A stretch of DNA of 64,000 bases from Cyclina sinensis (taxonomy: Eukaryota > Mollusca > Bivalvia > Venerida > Veneridae): positions 34,317,977 through 34,381,976 of the forward strand of contig JAAONU010000014.1 in the NCBI GenBank assembly GCA_012932295.1, given 5' to 3'. The notes beneath the pieces are model-generated. The model had not been told where the DNA came from and made no database searches. It worked only from the letters and a program-made list of their open reading frames with translations. The stretch's first letter is position 1; the number at the start of each line of letters is the position of its first letter. This document shows, piece by piece, positions 24,747 through 37,173 of this stretch. Made by a program: the position numbers and the translations under genes.

Positions 24747-25329
24747 TTTTACAATCAAAATTTAGTGTCAGCCTTATTTATTTTTAAACTTTAATTACAT
24801 TTAATTCTCTCGAGATACATCGTCAATTACCCCCGGTACATATTCCGCAAAACTACATTATGTACCGTGGGACAATTGACTCCAGATAATTCGTTTTCAT
24901 GAATATTAATCATCAAAGGGAAGTAACTCTTCGTCCAATCAGATTCCGCATTACAAATGGATACTCTTCAATGTGGAGAGTAGACATAATGACATGTTAC
25001 TTAAAATAGACGTATTTCCCAAGATTTAAACGCAAAAGACAAATTGTAACGAGTAATTTCATTGCTTGAGATTGCGCAATGGAAATCCTTCGGAAACCAA
25101 TGAATTATTTGAAATTTTACCGACCAGTTGTCCCACGGTCGATGAAAAGAGTGAAACGGAATAGATCTAACGTGGGTGTTCGACAATGTTCGAAATAGTT
25201 TGAAAAATGTAACATAAAGGGCTCAGAAAGTTAGGATATTCGCTTAGATATTTTGAACTGTCTCCAAAGGTTATTTCATATACAGAATCGAAAAGAATAT
25301 CTTCAGCCTGCAAAAATGCATGTTTTATA
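24747..25329. other. 3' flank of Ig gene with weak inverted repeat
   Basis: TACCGTGGGACAATTGAC near 24863 is mirrored by CCAGTTGTCCCACGGTCGAT near 25123. A related GTCAATTACCCCCGGTACAT lies at 24821. This is probably a decayed fold-back element. No gene is seen. Confidence 0.45.
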
Positions 25330-26808
25330 CTGAGGAAAAAAGTTTAGCAAGTTCAGAGAGGATTGACACCTAGGGAAAGGGTAGGTATGAAATCATTAAA
25401 TGAAATACATTTTCAGATATTTGATTCTTAGCACAGATGACACGCATCAATGTTATTCCATAATGTTGTGGCGTTTAGTCTCCGGCATACCTGAAATGAA
25501 CCTGGGGGTCAGGTGTAAAAATTCGGACACGGCTGAATACCTAGTGTGCCCACCATTCGCAACCAAGACTGCCACACAACGACGTCTCATGCTGCAAATC
25601 AGTTTTCTAATGACCTGCAAAGGGATCCTGACCCATTCAGCTTGCAGGGCACGTTGAAGATCATGGACGTTGTTGACGTCATGGCGCTCTCTCACTTGAC
25701 GACCTAAATGGTCCCATAAGTGCTCAGTGGGAGAGAGATCTGGTGATCTTGCAGGCCACTGCAACACATTGACGTTATGGATGCGTTAAATGTTCTGGGT
25801 ATGCCTTGCAGTGTGTGGACGTTGTTGCAAATACGGTACAACAACAGGCTCGATAATTTCGTTACAGTACCTTTGAGCAGTGAGATTACCAGGTACTATG
25901 ACGAGATCTGTCTTCCCATCATGATGTATGCCCGCCCAAACCATCACGCTACCACCCCCATAACGGTCATGTTCCACGACATTTTCTTGGTCTAGCCTCT
26001 CCCCTCGTGTCCTCCAAGTTCGAACCCTGACATCAGCAAATGACACGTTAAAACACGATTCGTCCGAAAACAGAACGTCGCGCCATTGCCTGCGAGTCCA
26101 GTTATGATGAACCCTGGCCCATTGGCGTCTTCTTTCACGGTGTCGCAACGTCAGCGGAATGTCAACGTAGGGACGGCACGCTTTCAATCCAGCAGCGTGT
26201 AGCCTATTTCTTACCGTTCTGTCGCAAACTCTTGTGCCAGTAGCATTTCTCAGCAAACGACCTAACTTTCGACTAGAAAAAAATCTATTGCGTCGAGATG
26301 ACGTTGTGAGAAAACGGTCTCCCCGCGACGTGGTTTAACGAGGTCTGCCTGATCTGGGTCGGCCCGTGACGTTCCCAGTTTGCTGAAGTCTGTTCCTCAG
26401 TGGACATATTGTCGATTCGTGGCAATGAAAATGCCGAGCAACGTCTCTTGCCGACATGCTAGCGGTAAGCATACCGATGGCTCTTTCACGTTGCTCTTAC
26501 GTCATTCCAGGCCGACGTCCCATCATTGATTTCAAAGAGTTCTTTTCAGTTTTTGTGCTTGCGATAAGAAAGCTATCGAATTGTGTACTTTGTGACCCGC
26601 GAAGGAAAGTCAGTGTTGCTGCGCACATACTGCACGTGATTTTCGTGAAAGTTACGTTTCACACTTACATAATGGTGTAGTTAAAAAAAGGTGAAATCAT
26701 GCTGTCAATGGATGGGCACAATTGGTCAATACGGGAACGTTTTAGTCACATTGATTTATAGACGAAAACCAAAGTCGTAAAAAACTTGCTAAACTTTTTT
26801 TCCATCAG
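25330..26808 (-). mobile_element. Tc1-like element with intact ends
   Basis: The termini CTGAGGAAAAAAGTTTAGCA (25330) and TGCTAAACTTTTTTTCCATCAG (ending 26808) are inverted repeats with few mismatches, each bounded by a TA dinucleotide, the Tc1/mariner target duplication. The length of 1,479 bp is normal for this superfamily. The body is the minus-strand transposase pseudogene described separately. Confidence 0.9.
25453..26535 (-). pseudogene. Tc1-like transposase, inactivated
   Basis: The minus-strand order is a start region with G-R-R-P-G-M-T followed by a stop, a helix-turn-helix with a GRPRSGRPR hook and another stop, a FSDES motif (first catalytic Asp), a VMVWAG motif, then QQRPHTAR where DNARPHTAR is expected, a further stop, and QWPARSPDLSP-T-E-H-L-W-D (catalytic Glu kept). 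At least three in-frame stops occur. The tripeptide with the second catalytic Asp appears deleted. Sequence decay is otherwise modest. Confidence 0.88.
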
Positions 26809-27390
26809 TATAATAATGTTTAAAGTGACAAATAGGTTTTTAAACAAGTATATTGCCGGTGCCATTGTTACGGAAATATACAGCGAGATTTAACGAGTGT
26901 CTCATTTTGTGACGCCAGTACATCCTTCCATGATTATGTTGAAAGTATGATCAAGTGAAGCATGAAGGTTTTTTAGCAAATCAGAAATTTCAAACTGAAT
27001 AACTGTTTGTTCAAACACAGCGTTATCTAGTTCCATTTGCAAATAGTCTTGCTTCTGTCATTCCGCGCATCAGCAGTATCCCCACTCACGTTGGTGTTCA
27101 CTGAGATCTTGCCTCTGCTTTAAAAATATATCACTTTTACACCTTAAAGGCTATTAATTATCAATCGGTATGGCTATTTCCTCTCAACTGTAAATGCTTT
27201 TCATGTAAAGTTGATATGCCTTTATATTCGTGCTAAGCTTCACTTGTAATCTGGGGAAAATAAACCGGAACCCTTAGCCCGAGTAGTACAGTGTGACCAT
27301 ACCACGTGATATGTGACGTCTGTTTAAGCTGTCGCAATCAGCATCTTGCCTCGATTCTGAGAAAAAAACTGTTTTAAATAGTTTATTTTT
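26809..27390. other. Intergenic, nothing recognised
   Basis: No coding or repeat structure with clear ends was found in this interval. Confidence 0.35.
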
Positions 27391-27920
27391 ATGCCCCCGA
27401 AGGGAGGCATATAGTTTTTGAACTCTCCGTCCGTCCGTCAGTCCGTTCGAAAACTTTAACATTGGCAATAACTTTATTATTATTAAGTGGATTTACTTCA
27501 TACTTGGACACAACACCCCTTTGGACAAGACCTTTACACTGACCTATATTAATTTGACCTTGACCCCTGATTGACCATTTCATTGAAGATCCAATTGTCC
27601 AAAAACTTTAACATTGGCAATAACTTTTTAATTAGTAAGTGGATTTACTTAATACTTGGAAACAACACCCCTTTTGACAAGGCCTTCCCACTGACCTATA
27701 TTTGTTTGACCTTGACCCCTGAATGACCTTCACCTTGAAGATCCAATTGTCCAAAAACTTTAATATTGCCCATAACTTCCTTATTTGTAAATGGAATTAC
27801 TTCATACTTGGACACAACCCCCTTTGGATAAGACCTTCCCACTGACCTATATTTATTTGACCTTGACCCCTCAATGACTGGTTTTCAGCTCAAAGGTCAA
27901 ATCACCACATTCGGGGGCAT
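27391..27920. mobile_element. MITE with ATGCCCCCGAA ends and inner tandem repeats
   Basis: It starts ATGCCCCCGAAGGGAGGCAT and ends TTCGGGGGCAT, forming terminal inverted repeats. After a GTCCGTCCGTCAGTCCG block come three units of about 150 bp, each with AAAACTTTAA-ATTG, a GTGGATTTACTT-like block, ACTTGGA-ACAAC and TTTGACCTTGACCCCT. It has no open frame. The combination is typical of a repeat very abundant in clams. A decayed relative lies at 12840-13620. Confidence 0.8.
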
Positions 27921-29852
27921 TGCCATCTTACAGTGACATTTCTTGTTAATCAATACTTTGTTAATCACAGTAAGTATTGAGAGAAAACGACGTTTTTTTA
28001 TATTGACAGTTTATTAGTCTTGACAATATCAAATACATCGTAATTTTTCAAATCATTGTTTTATTTTAAGAAAAGTGTTAAACTTAGTCGGGGTTTTAGT
28101 GATAAACGAATGTTGCTTTTTTTTAAAAATCACGCAAGATATGAGTATGATTTTACAATAGACACATAGTCTTGATGATTTAACACCGTCAATATAAAGC
28201 TACCAAACTCAAATTAAGTGCTGAAAATTGTCAGTCTTTAGATTAAGAAATATGTGTGTGATTATACTACAACCTCGGGTACGGCCTTCATACGGTTGTA
28301 TTTCACAAATGCTGCCTATAGCTTTACATAGTTATCACAGAGATAACTATTTCATTTTAAAATAAAATAGGTTATTATGTTCTTTATTAAATATATTAGT
28401 ACATGACATTTAAAGCAGCAAGATAAAATATACAAAGCATAGATATAAATATAACAATGAAGCAGTTTTGTACACAATGTATAACTGTTTGATATATCTT
28501 TAGAATACAGAAAATCTAAAAAAAGACTGTGTTTTTGTTTATTACAAAATAATTAAATTACACGTAAAAATATGTTTCTAAAGAATTATTTTTTTCTTTG
28601 TTTGTGTGATATAATTATGTGCAATGAAATAACAGAGTTGCAGTCAAGATAAATGGTGAAAACACTGTAAAGATTGGAAAAAATAGAATAAAGTAATTTT
28701 AGAGACGTTTACTTTGTTTCTAAGATGGATTGAAGTAAAAAGGCACCTTCTAATGTACTTGAAATTATAATAATATTAGCAATGTCATCTTTAATCAGTG
28801 TGAATCAAACGATTTAACAATGATTGCTAATGTTAAAGATTTCCCAGGAGTACACGTCTGCGCAATTTGATTTTTATTTAGATTTCAATGTTCTCTCTGA
28901 ATATACATCATATATTAACTAAAACGTTTGCCAAGTCCACTTTATTTCACCTCGTCTGTGATAACTCATAATACTAAAACTATAAATTATCATACACCAC
29001 GTGCGTTGGCCGGTCGGTCTGTCCATCCGTCTGTAGAGAGAATTTGTCTGGACTATTTTCAGCAACTTTTTCTTAGATTTTAATAATATTTTGCAAGAAT
29101 CGTAAGTACCAAGCTTAATTGTGGGTACTATTGTCACGTCCCACTCTGATATTTCACAAATATTTGTGTATGAGGACTTAATTGAAGGAGACAAAATGCA
29201 CAAACAGATAAAAACGTGGTTGGCATTCAGTTCAATAATCTGGTAGATAATTTTACTTTAACAGTGTAATAGATACTTTAACTTAGATTAAAACATTCCA
29301 CATCTTAAACAAATAGTAAAGATTTTAATCTAGGTCACTTTGGAGATTAGTACGATACAACACTACACCATAAATCATGGGAAAAGGCTTTAGTTATTTA
29401 ACGATCAAAATAAAACCAGGTAGATTAACTTAAAATGCCGACTCTTGTTGTCATTGGCGGTGCTGAAGCAAAAAGCGATCATAATCTCAATCCACACATT
29501 AACCATAACAATATATACATAGCTTGGACTTTGTTTTTTCATTATTTGGTTTTGCTCAATATTTAGCTGGAGTATTTGTTTCAGTGATTTGATGATGACT
29601 AACACCCTGACACCAACCTTTCATAATAGTATACTTACTTTGTATTTAATGGCCGTTTTGTTAATGGTTATCCTTTTTCAGTTTGATGACCGTTAAAAAG
29701 TCACTATTTAGCCGTACAATCTACATTGTAGGTCAAGTTCAGGCACAGCAGCATATTATTCCAATCTGACTGAAGTCACGATCTCCCTACGGTTAGATCT
29801 GAAGACCACGCATTCATTTCCGTCTTCTCGAGAACCTGGAATGTCCACTATT
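27921..29852. other. Intergenic AT-rich DNA
   Basis: No gene was recognised. A GGTCGGTCTGTCCATCCGTC block at 29010-29040 marks a fragment of the GTCCGTC repeat group. Confidence 0.4.
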
Positions 29853-30272
29853 GTTATTTATATCCTAGCCAATGACACTGCGGCTTATGGCGCGTGTAGA
29901 TAGCTTACATGTACAAACGGCGTGTTCAAACAGCGTGTTAACTTATCTAGCATAACAATGTTTGTTATCGATAACGAAAAATGCTTAGATATTTTGAAAA
30001 AATAATATTATGCACAAACATTTATTTCAATATTTTAGAAGATCTTCACAAATAAATTTAACTGAGTTAGGTGACAGTTTTATACATTGCAAATAATTGT
30101 TTGGGAACCCAGCTATATTAATAGATTTTCACAAGGTGAACATGTACTTCCTTGAGGGTGGAAGCGTTGCTCTGATTGGCTGATGGATAGGTCACGAGAA
30201 GGTGACCGTCTATTGATCGTCCTCAGATCCTTATAGCATAGCGATGTTTAGGATATGATTTTAATCAGATTG
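29853..30272 (+). repeat. Dispersed 0.42-kb element, copy 2
   Basis: This is the second, same-orientation copy of the element at 8118-8536. Shared blocks include TAGCTTACATGTACA, GGCGTGTTCA, ATCTAGCATAACAATGTTTG, GGGTGGAAGCGTTGCTCTGA and CATAGCGATGTTTAGGATAT. Differences are scattered substitutions and small indels. Confidence 0.75.
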
Positions 30273-30612
30273 CATATTATTCTACATTCTTAAAACAGTA
30301 AGTGAAAAATTCAAGAGATATGTAAATTAAAAAAAAATCCGCTGAGATTGTGCTTGTACTACCTCAAAAATCAGTAGGACCCACTGGAAATGAGATATGT
30401 CTGGTTCTGCACTAGATTACGTGTAACTTCCCATAGGTGAGTATTTAAATTCCAAAAATCTTAATAGCCTAAAACATATAGATAGATGTTCTAATCAGTT
30501 TGCTCATAGAGAAGTTTGTAAATGACTGTCAAGAAAATCTATATTTGAAGTTTTTTGAAGAATTAATTGCCTTTTATACGCATTGTGCATGAGTCACCTA
30601 CCTAGCGTGTTT

Positions 30613-30643
<31 letters not shown>

Positions 30644-31439
30644 TGCACGAGTTATTTGAAAACGATAAAAACGAGGCTCTGCCAAGTTAAACTCTCATAT
30701 TACATGACCGCAAATACAGTGTTCAATTTATATCTTAGAAGTTTTACAATGGAATGGTGACAGAAACGCACAGAAACTTTTAGTTTTTTCCGAACGTCAT
30801 AAGCGTCTTGTTAATGACGTTGACGTCAAAGTATTATTACACTAGCGTTATATCGAAAATAGAACACTACTTTATTACACTCCCACGACGTCGTCTATGA
30901 TATAGATACACACACGTTTTAAACTTTACGCAAAAGCCCTTTTCATGGACATTGTTTTACTCACCGACAGAAAAAAAATGTTTTCATTTTAAATAAATAT
31001 ATGAAAGTAAGATACGATTGGAAATATTTTTTTTTCTTTGAGTACATTTTGTTACAAGTTAACATACTTCTACTATATGTTCAATAAAACAATTGGATAG
31101 ACTCAGAGCTTAAATGTGTCTAATATAATTCCAGACGGATAGATTGAAAGCAGTCCTTGAAATACATTGCTTTTAATTAAAACTCACACAAAATATAACA
31201 CGCACTATTTAAAAAAATTATAATAATATCACATTTTTATAAAGCTAAAGAAAATTCAGCAGCATACACTTGCTTTGCTTTGTCTAGTAGATAATCAAAG
31301 AGATTTAAAGCACAGAAATACTGTCGGCTAGATAGGAGGCGAAGGCTCATTTCGAGCAACACATTTTGCTTTCATTATATCATCATTATTATTATTATAT
31401 TGATAATTTATTGAAGGCTTTAAGACAGAAAAACAGAAA
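30273..31439. other. Intergenic DNA with a (TG)n run
   Basis: The only landmark is a (GT)n run of about 24 bp at 30618-30642. No genes were recognised. Confidence 0.45.
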
Positions 31440-32215
31440 CAGAATAAAAAGAAAAGGGGGCCATTGACCCCAAAGCGCTCATCTGATGACAGACTGTTAT
31501 TTGTGTGGAAGCTATCATTATTTCTTGTAAATCTAAGCTCTATCCTTTAAAGTTTCAAAGGATAATTTTCTTATAAGTTTTTAATATATGCAAATAATGA
31601 ATATCTATGACACCCGGGCAGGCCCAATTTTTACCCCGGATATAATTTGTACAAACTTGGAACAGGTTCACTAGACAATATTTCATGCCATATAATAAAG
31701 CTTAAGGCTTTGTCATTTCAGACGAGAAGATTTTTTAAGTTTTAATCAAAGCTCTAGCCTTTGTCATTTCAGAGAAGATTTTTTTAAGTTTTTACTATAT
31801 ACATATAAGGAAAACCTATGATCCCCTGGGGCGAAGCCAATTTTGGCACAAGGAGCATAATTTGAACAACTTTGGTAGAGGACCTATAGATGATGCCATA
31901 TACCAAATATCAAAGCTCTTGGTCTTGTACTTTCAGACAAGACGATTTTTTTTAATTTGCATTTTTGAAACTTGTTTTTTGGCCCTGTGACCTACTTATG
32001 AAACAGACAAGAACCATTTGAACAACTTTGAAAGGGCACCACCCAAGGATCATTTCTGTTTAGTTTGGTTAATGTGCAGTCATTGGTTTCAGAGGAGATA
32101 TTGTTTTTATGGAATTGTTGACGACGGACGACGCACGACGACGGACGCCGGACACAGGGGGATCACAAAAGCTAACCATGAGCACGTTGTGCTCAGCTGA
32201 GCTAAAAAGGTAACA
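31440..32215 (-). repeat. Clam-type dispersed repeat, long copy
   Basis: Read on the minus strand it begins TTTTTAGCTCAGCTGAGCAC, then GTGCTCATGG, a GTCCGTCGTC-rich block (about 32100-32160), and further units with TTCAAAG-TTGTTCAAAT and TTTTAC-type blocks. It ends near CAATGGCCCC (31460). It is non-coding. The short frame across its right end is an artefact of the GACGACGGACG block. Confidence 0.65.
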
Positions 32216-32439
32216 ATCAAACAAAGTCCGTTACTTTTTGTTGTTATCTTCCTAGCCACTAAGGGAATCTACCCAGCGAGTCAAGGTTACTATGACCTTT
32301 GTTAACCGTCAGTTGACATCATAGTGTTTCGGTTAATCCATTGTCTCTAGAGTTACAGTTTTATGACTGCAATACTGCTTTTTTCCGCTTTACACAGTTC
32401 ATTGTTATGCCTCCACCACTTGTGGGGGCTATAGATTAA

Positions 32440-32520
32440 AAAAAAAACAAAACAACAAAAAAAAAAAAAAAAAAAAAAAGAACGTTTTTTTGTGGTTTTT
32501 TTTTTCGTGTTTTCTTTTTT
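32440..32520. repeat. Poly(A) and poly(T) tracts
   Basis: An A-rich run (32441-32479) is followed closely by T-rich runs (32487-32520). It may be a retroposed tail or simple repeat. Confidence 0.8.
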
Positions 32521-32643
32521 GTAAACTCAGTGGCATACAGAAAGGGAGGTGGGCCTATTTTACTTCTTAAAAATTCAATTGCTGTACTCTGTATCTAAGA
32601 ACCTAAACGTTTTCCTGCAGAATTTATCGCATACGCCTATTAA

Positions 32644-33075
32644 GGGGGCTGTGCTCCAGATGACAAAAAAGAAAGTTTTCTTGTATTATGAATTTCTTGT
32701 AATATTTCTGACTAATGCTTAAGAAATAACTTACTGACAAAAAATAAGTCAAATAATTACATTATAAATTAATTTTTTCCCTTTCAAAGTGCTATACCGT
32801 AACGAGACGGTATAACTATATCGTATAAGATTTAAAGTAAATATCTGTAATATCACATGCGGCGATTGTGGTGACTGTAAAAGCGTTGGAAATATTTTGT
32901 TAACATGAGGGTCCAGAGTTCAAATCAGGCTTGAGCGAAAATATCTTTTTTATTGTATTTTGACTTTTATAATCAGTTTTGAAGTAAAATATTATGTTGT
33001 TATAATCTCACGGCATCTAAATATATACTTTATGAAAAAAAATTTTTTTTATGTCAAATCTGGAGTACAGCCTCT
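32644..33075. mobile_element. TTAA-flanked MITE, copy 1
   Basis: It is bounded by TTAA at 32640-32643 and 33076-33079. The ends GGGGGCTGTGCTCCAGATGACA and TGTCAAATCTGGAGTACAGCC are inverted repeats. It is 432 bp long with no open frame. The second copy at 41902-42332 is about 90% identical by eye. TTAA duplications are the hallmark of piggyBac-type insertion, so a non-autonomous piggyBac-like origin is inferred. An internal GGGTCCAGAGTTCAAATC resembles a tRNA B-box. Confidence 0.82.
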
Positions 33076-33949
33076 TTAAGAAATCAATGTATTAAGGAAG
33101 TCATAATGATTAGGCGAAATAATACCCTAAACTATCTACTAACGAATAACATGTTTGACTATTTACGAATTACAAAATCACTCCTATACATGGTCCGATA
33201 TGTGGATACGACAATTAGGGCGCATAAATATAACAATATTAAAGTGTCGTCTCCATTAATGTTTGATTTTGATTTTCGGTTCTTAAAACCCCTGGCTTTC
33301 GCCAACTGTCTAAAATGTATAAGCATTGCATAAATCACAATCAAACATATGCAAATTCGAATAAGAATAAAAACACAAAAACTTCAACTTTACCATGACA
33401 TCACACATGGATTTTCATATAAATAAAATCTTTAAAAATAACGTAACTGTAACAAGCAATGTGATTAAAAACTTTACAATAATGCACCGTGTAGTATCAC
33501 AAATATAAACTGCAACGAATGTACATGAAATTTTGTAAAACAAGTAAAGTTAATATAAAAAAAATATTTTCATCCTTTTCGAACATGTACTGAGCAATTC
33601 ATAACTTCATAACTGTATTACGTTACACAGTACCTAATATACACAATTTACTGAATTAAACGCAGAAAAAAGCTTCATATTAAAAACAAAAATAAATGAT
33701 ATACTTCGAACAAGGCAAAATCTCTCAGCTTCTTTGTAATCACCTGAAGAAAAGTCAAATAAACTCGAAACGCGTAGTGAAAAAATTGAGTTTGTCTTCT
33801 GTTATTCGTTTTTATATCTTCCTTGTTATACAACAACAACAACAACAACAAAGTCAATGTAAGTAAACAGTTATATCAAATAGCAATACGTAATCAAAAT
33901 CTAGAAGGACAATCCCTTAAACCATTTTCATGCTTGTAATATTAAAATA
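33076..33949. other. Intergenic AT-rich DNA
   Basis: No gene was recognised. A short (CAA)n run occurs at 33830-33850. Confidence 0.4.
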
Positions 33950-34596
33950 TCAACGTGTAGTAAAAACATATTCATATTCTTTGAAAATCATTTTATGAAA
34001 ACTCATTTTTTATTAATTTACTTTACAAGCATGTCCAAGATATGTTCCAAGAACCTGTGGATGTGTTAATCTATCGACTGTAATCAATGGACACGAGTTA
34101 GGTTTCTACCACTAAGAAATGAAATTTTCTGAAAACATACTAACGCCATATAGAAATCATAACCAACGAATCAAGTAGAAATTTACCGAAAAAACGTGAA
34201 AAATGTTTTATCATCGGTTCACCACGTCCGAGAAACAACATGGCTATACCATCATTTTTTGGAATCATAACATCATATAGTCACTGAACAGTACATTACA
34301 TTTTCCCTTTTTTGTACCGCATTTTTCGCATGTACAATAACTCATTTATCGCTTTATTTTACAAGCATGCCTACGGTCCAAGCTATGCTCCTAGTACATG
34401 TGGATGTGTTAATCTATTGACTGTATTCAACGCACAAGAGTTAACTTCAACAACTAATATATTAACTTTTATATATTAAGAATGCCAACGTATCTGTGGT
34501 TTGTGAAAATGCTTCTGGAAGAAAATATAAAAATATGCATTATGAATTATGAAACCATGTCACATTGACTAAAAATAACTTACCTGATAAAATATA

Positions 34597-36009
34597 CACT
34601 GCTCAAAGTAATTAAAGAAGCGCAAATATGTTATGGCGTAATTTGCCCACTATACTAGATATTTCGTGCAAATTTCGTTTGTAGGTATCGACAGTCAATA
34701 TCCTAAAGAAACTCCTGCACTTTACAATAAATTTACAAAGCATGGGTATTTAGTCTTTATTTTTGTTGTTTAACCCCCGCATAAGATTTATACTTTTGCA
34801 TGTGTACAGTTCGTTCACGATAATTTGACAAAATGAATGTCTAAGTGGAACTTTTTACTGTATCTGCTCTTTTGACAACGGTCCAGGGTGTGCGACGTCA
34901 TTTAGCAACTACCGATGTTGCTCGGGCGGTGCAGATGATTGAAAATGGATTTACACTACGTGAGGTTGCCACCGTTCCAGACGTTTCTCGTAGCGTTGTT
35001 GCCAGGTTGTGGAGTCGTTATCAGGAGACTGGCGAATTCACAAGAAGACGTGGGCAAGGTCGTCATCACATTACAACACCTCACCAGGACCGATATCTGA
35101 GAATTTTGGCCCTCAGAAGTTGTTGGTGTACTACTACTGGCATTGAAATTTACTTTCGGCAAGCTACAGGGATTCGTGTGTCCACTCAGACTGTCCGAAA
35201 TCGTCTTTATGAAGATGGTTTGACTGCCCGAAGACCTTCCAGAGGACCAACTCTGCCCGTAGCTCACCGGAGAGCTTGTTTAGGGTTTGCCTAGGAACAC
35301 GTCACTTGGCAAATGCGCCACAGACCTTAATGTGATTCAAGGAGGTAGTCTGACGGCCATGAGATATCGGGACGAGATCCTAGAACAAATTGTTAGGCCA
35401 TATGCTGGTGCAATAGGTGGAATTTATCGTTTAGTGCTAGACAATTCTCGAGCACACACTGCAAGAATCGTCCGGAACTTATTTGATGCTGAAGGTATTG
35501 AGGTCATAAACTGGCCAGCGAGGTCTCCCGATCTTAACCATACAGAGAATGTCTGGGACATGCTTTCTCGTAGACTTTCTTCGCGTCCGAACCCTGTGCA
35601 GAATGTCTGTGACTTTTCTCATGCTCTTGTAGCAGAATGGGATGCCATACCACAGGATATGATCAGACGTGTCATCAGGAGCATGCCTAGACGATGCAGA
35701 GAGTGCCTAAACGCCCGAGGGGATACTCTCATTACTGAAACTGACTATGAAACATTTACAGGCCGGAATCTGCTTTTACAGACTATGGTTGCTCTCCTGT
35801 AAGACCACAACTTCAAAGTTAATTTGATAGTGTTCATGTCCTGGACACTGTCTCTGTTCAGGAGTGTGCCTGTTGGCGATGAAAATACCGATTTGTTTTT
35901 TGTAAAAAGAACGCCTTCGTTATTTCTGTAAAAGATATTCATAAATCTACTCAACGCGAATGATATTTTATAGTATATATGGGCGCTCCTTTTATTATCT
36001 TGAGCAGTG
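34597..36009 (+). mobile_element. Tc1-like element with CACTGCTCAAA ends
   Basis: Termini CACTGCTCAAAGTAATTAAA (34597) and TTTTATTATCTTGAGCAGTG (ending 36009) are inverted and bounded by TA on both sides. The length of 1,413 bp suits a Tc1-type element with a shortened gene. A partial relative is at 36955-37716. Confidence 0.88.
34845..35802 (+). pseudogene. Tc1-like transposase with internal deletion
   Basis: The first part (34890-35294) encodes the bipartite DNA-binding region: a helix-turn-helix, then an RRRGQGR hook and a second helix-turn-helix. After a stop near 35293 and a frame change, the C-terminal part resumes (35330-35802) with LTAMRYRDEIL, VLDNSRAHTAR (second catalytic Asp), WPARSPDLN and TENVWD (final Glu). 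The segment that should carry the first catalytic Asp (FSDES-type) is missing, so the enzyme is dead. Confidence 0.88.
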
Positions 36010-36803
36010 TATAAAGATCGACATTTCTTGCAGTAAGATTTAGAAAACATATCTTAGATAATTCATAAAAAATACTTTTATTGTGGTAAGAATTCTATAA
36101 GAATAAACTACCATCGATAAATTCCTTTCAAATACATCACCCTCTGTTAAGCTTTGAAAAGAAAAATGTTACAATAATATCACATAGCATTCATTATCAC
36201 AGAGTCAAAAACAGAAATATACTGACAGGACATGAAAAAATGTTTCATCAAGGGCACAGCATTCGCAAGAAACAACCAGGCTATACCATCATTTTTGGGG
36301 ATCATTATTTGATGAAGTCACTTAACAAAACATAACAGTTTCCTCAATTTTTGTACCGTATATATACTAACAATGTGCAAATGAAAGATCTTACCATTTA
36401 AGAAATAATACGTAAAAGCCTTTACTTCTAGAAGGTAATGTCTCAAACTTATCGCTCGTCCAAAATGTAATATTATTCAATGAATCATTGATACTGTGAA
36501 AAAAATTCAGCATTTTACATTAAAAACGTATTTTAACTCTTTCAATTCGGCTTTAAAGAGATCCCAAAGGAAAGATGTGATTATTTTATATAAATATAAA
36601 CAAAGGCATAGGCGTCATGAAGTCTGAAAAACGATTAGTTACATTCAATTAAACGCATACGCATATGTCATGAGAAAAACATGTCATCAGGTGTTTGTTC
36701 TTGAATTGGACAGATATCTACGCATCCAGCAAGAAGAGTAAACTCGAGTTTCATTTATTCTCTCTTTTTCTCCTTTTGAAGTGAGTCTTGCGGTTTTCAG
36801 GGT

Positions 36804-36841
36804 TTAATCTAGGGTGTATCCTGGTTCTGGAGCCTTGATTC
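36804..36841 (-). CDS. Possible terminal exon of the SAMHD1-like gene
   Basis: On the minus strand a good acceptor (T-rich tract, then ATTGCAG) precedes a short frame ending in a stop at 36804-36806. It would encode G-I-K-A-P-E-P-G-Y-T-L-D if entered in phase 1. The last certain exon (39908-40048) ends in phase 0, so an undetected exon must intervene, or this is not the true end. A near-copy of this segment lies inside the fold-back element at 37055-37134. Confidence 0.2.
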
Positions 36842-36872
36842 CTGCAATAAAAAAAAATAAAGTTGAGAGAGT

Positions 36873-36878
<6 letters not shown>

Positions 36879-36945
<67 letters not shown>

Positions 36946-36954
36946 TATATATAT
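36879..36954. repeat. (TA)n microsatellite
   Basis: There are about 35 TA repeats with one interruption. The alternating Ile/Tyr frames across it are artefacts. A second (TA)n run lies at 37134-37170. Confidence 0.97.
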
Positions 36955-37130
36955 CCACTACTCAAAATAATTAAAGGAGCGCCCATATAATCTATAAAAT
37001 ACCATACGCGTTGAGTAGATTTATGAATATCTTTCACAGAAATAAGAAAATCGTTATTTTTCTGTTTCTCCTTTTGAAGTGAGTCTTGCGCCTAGATTCC
37101 TGCAATGAAATAAAATAATGTTGAGAGAGT

Positions 37131-37173
<43 letters not shown>

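Larger units (their letters stand above)
33950..36420. repeat. Locally duplicated segments around a Tc1 insertion
   Basis: A block at 34010-34095 (ACAAGCATG, then TGTGGATGTGTTAATCTAT, CGACTGTAATCAA) recurs at 34355-34445. Another at 34198-34330 (AAACAACATGGCTATACCAT, CATCATTTTTTGG) recurs at 36235-36360 beyond the transposon. The second pair is now separated by the Tc1-like element, which therefore probably inserted into an older diverged tandem array. Confidence 0.55.

Noticed and set aside
36804..37037. Open frame with a long alternating Ile/Tyr tract on the minus strand
   Set aside because: Most of it is a translated (TA)n microsatellite. Only the last dozen codons after the acceptor-like site are kept, as a low-confidence exon candidate.
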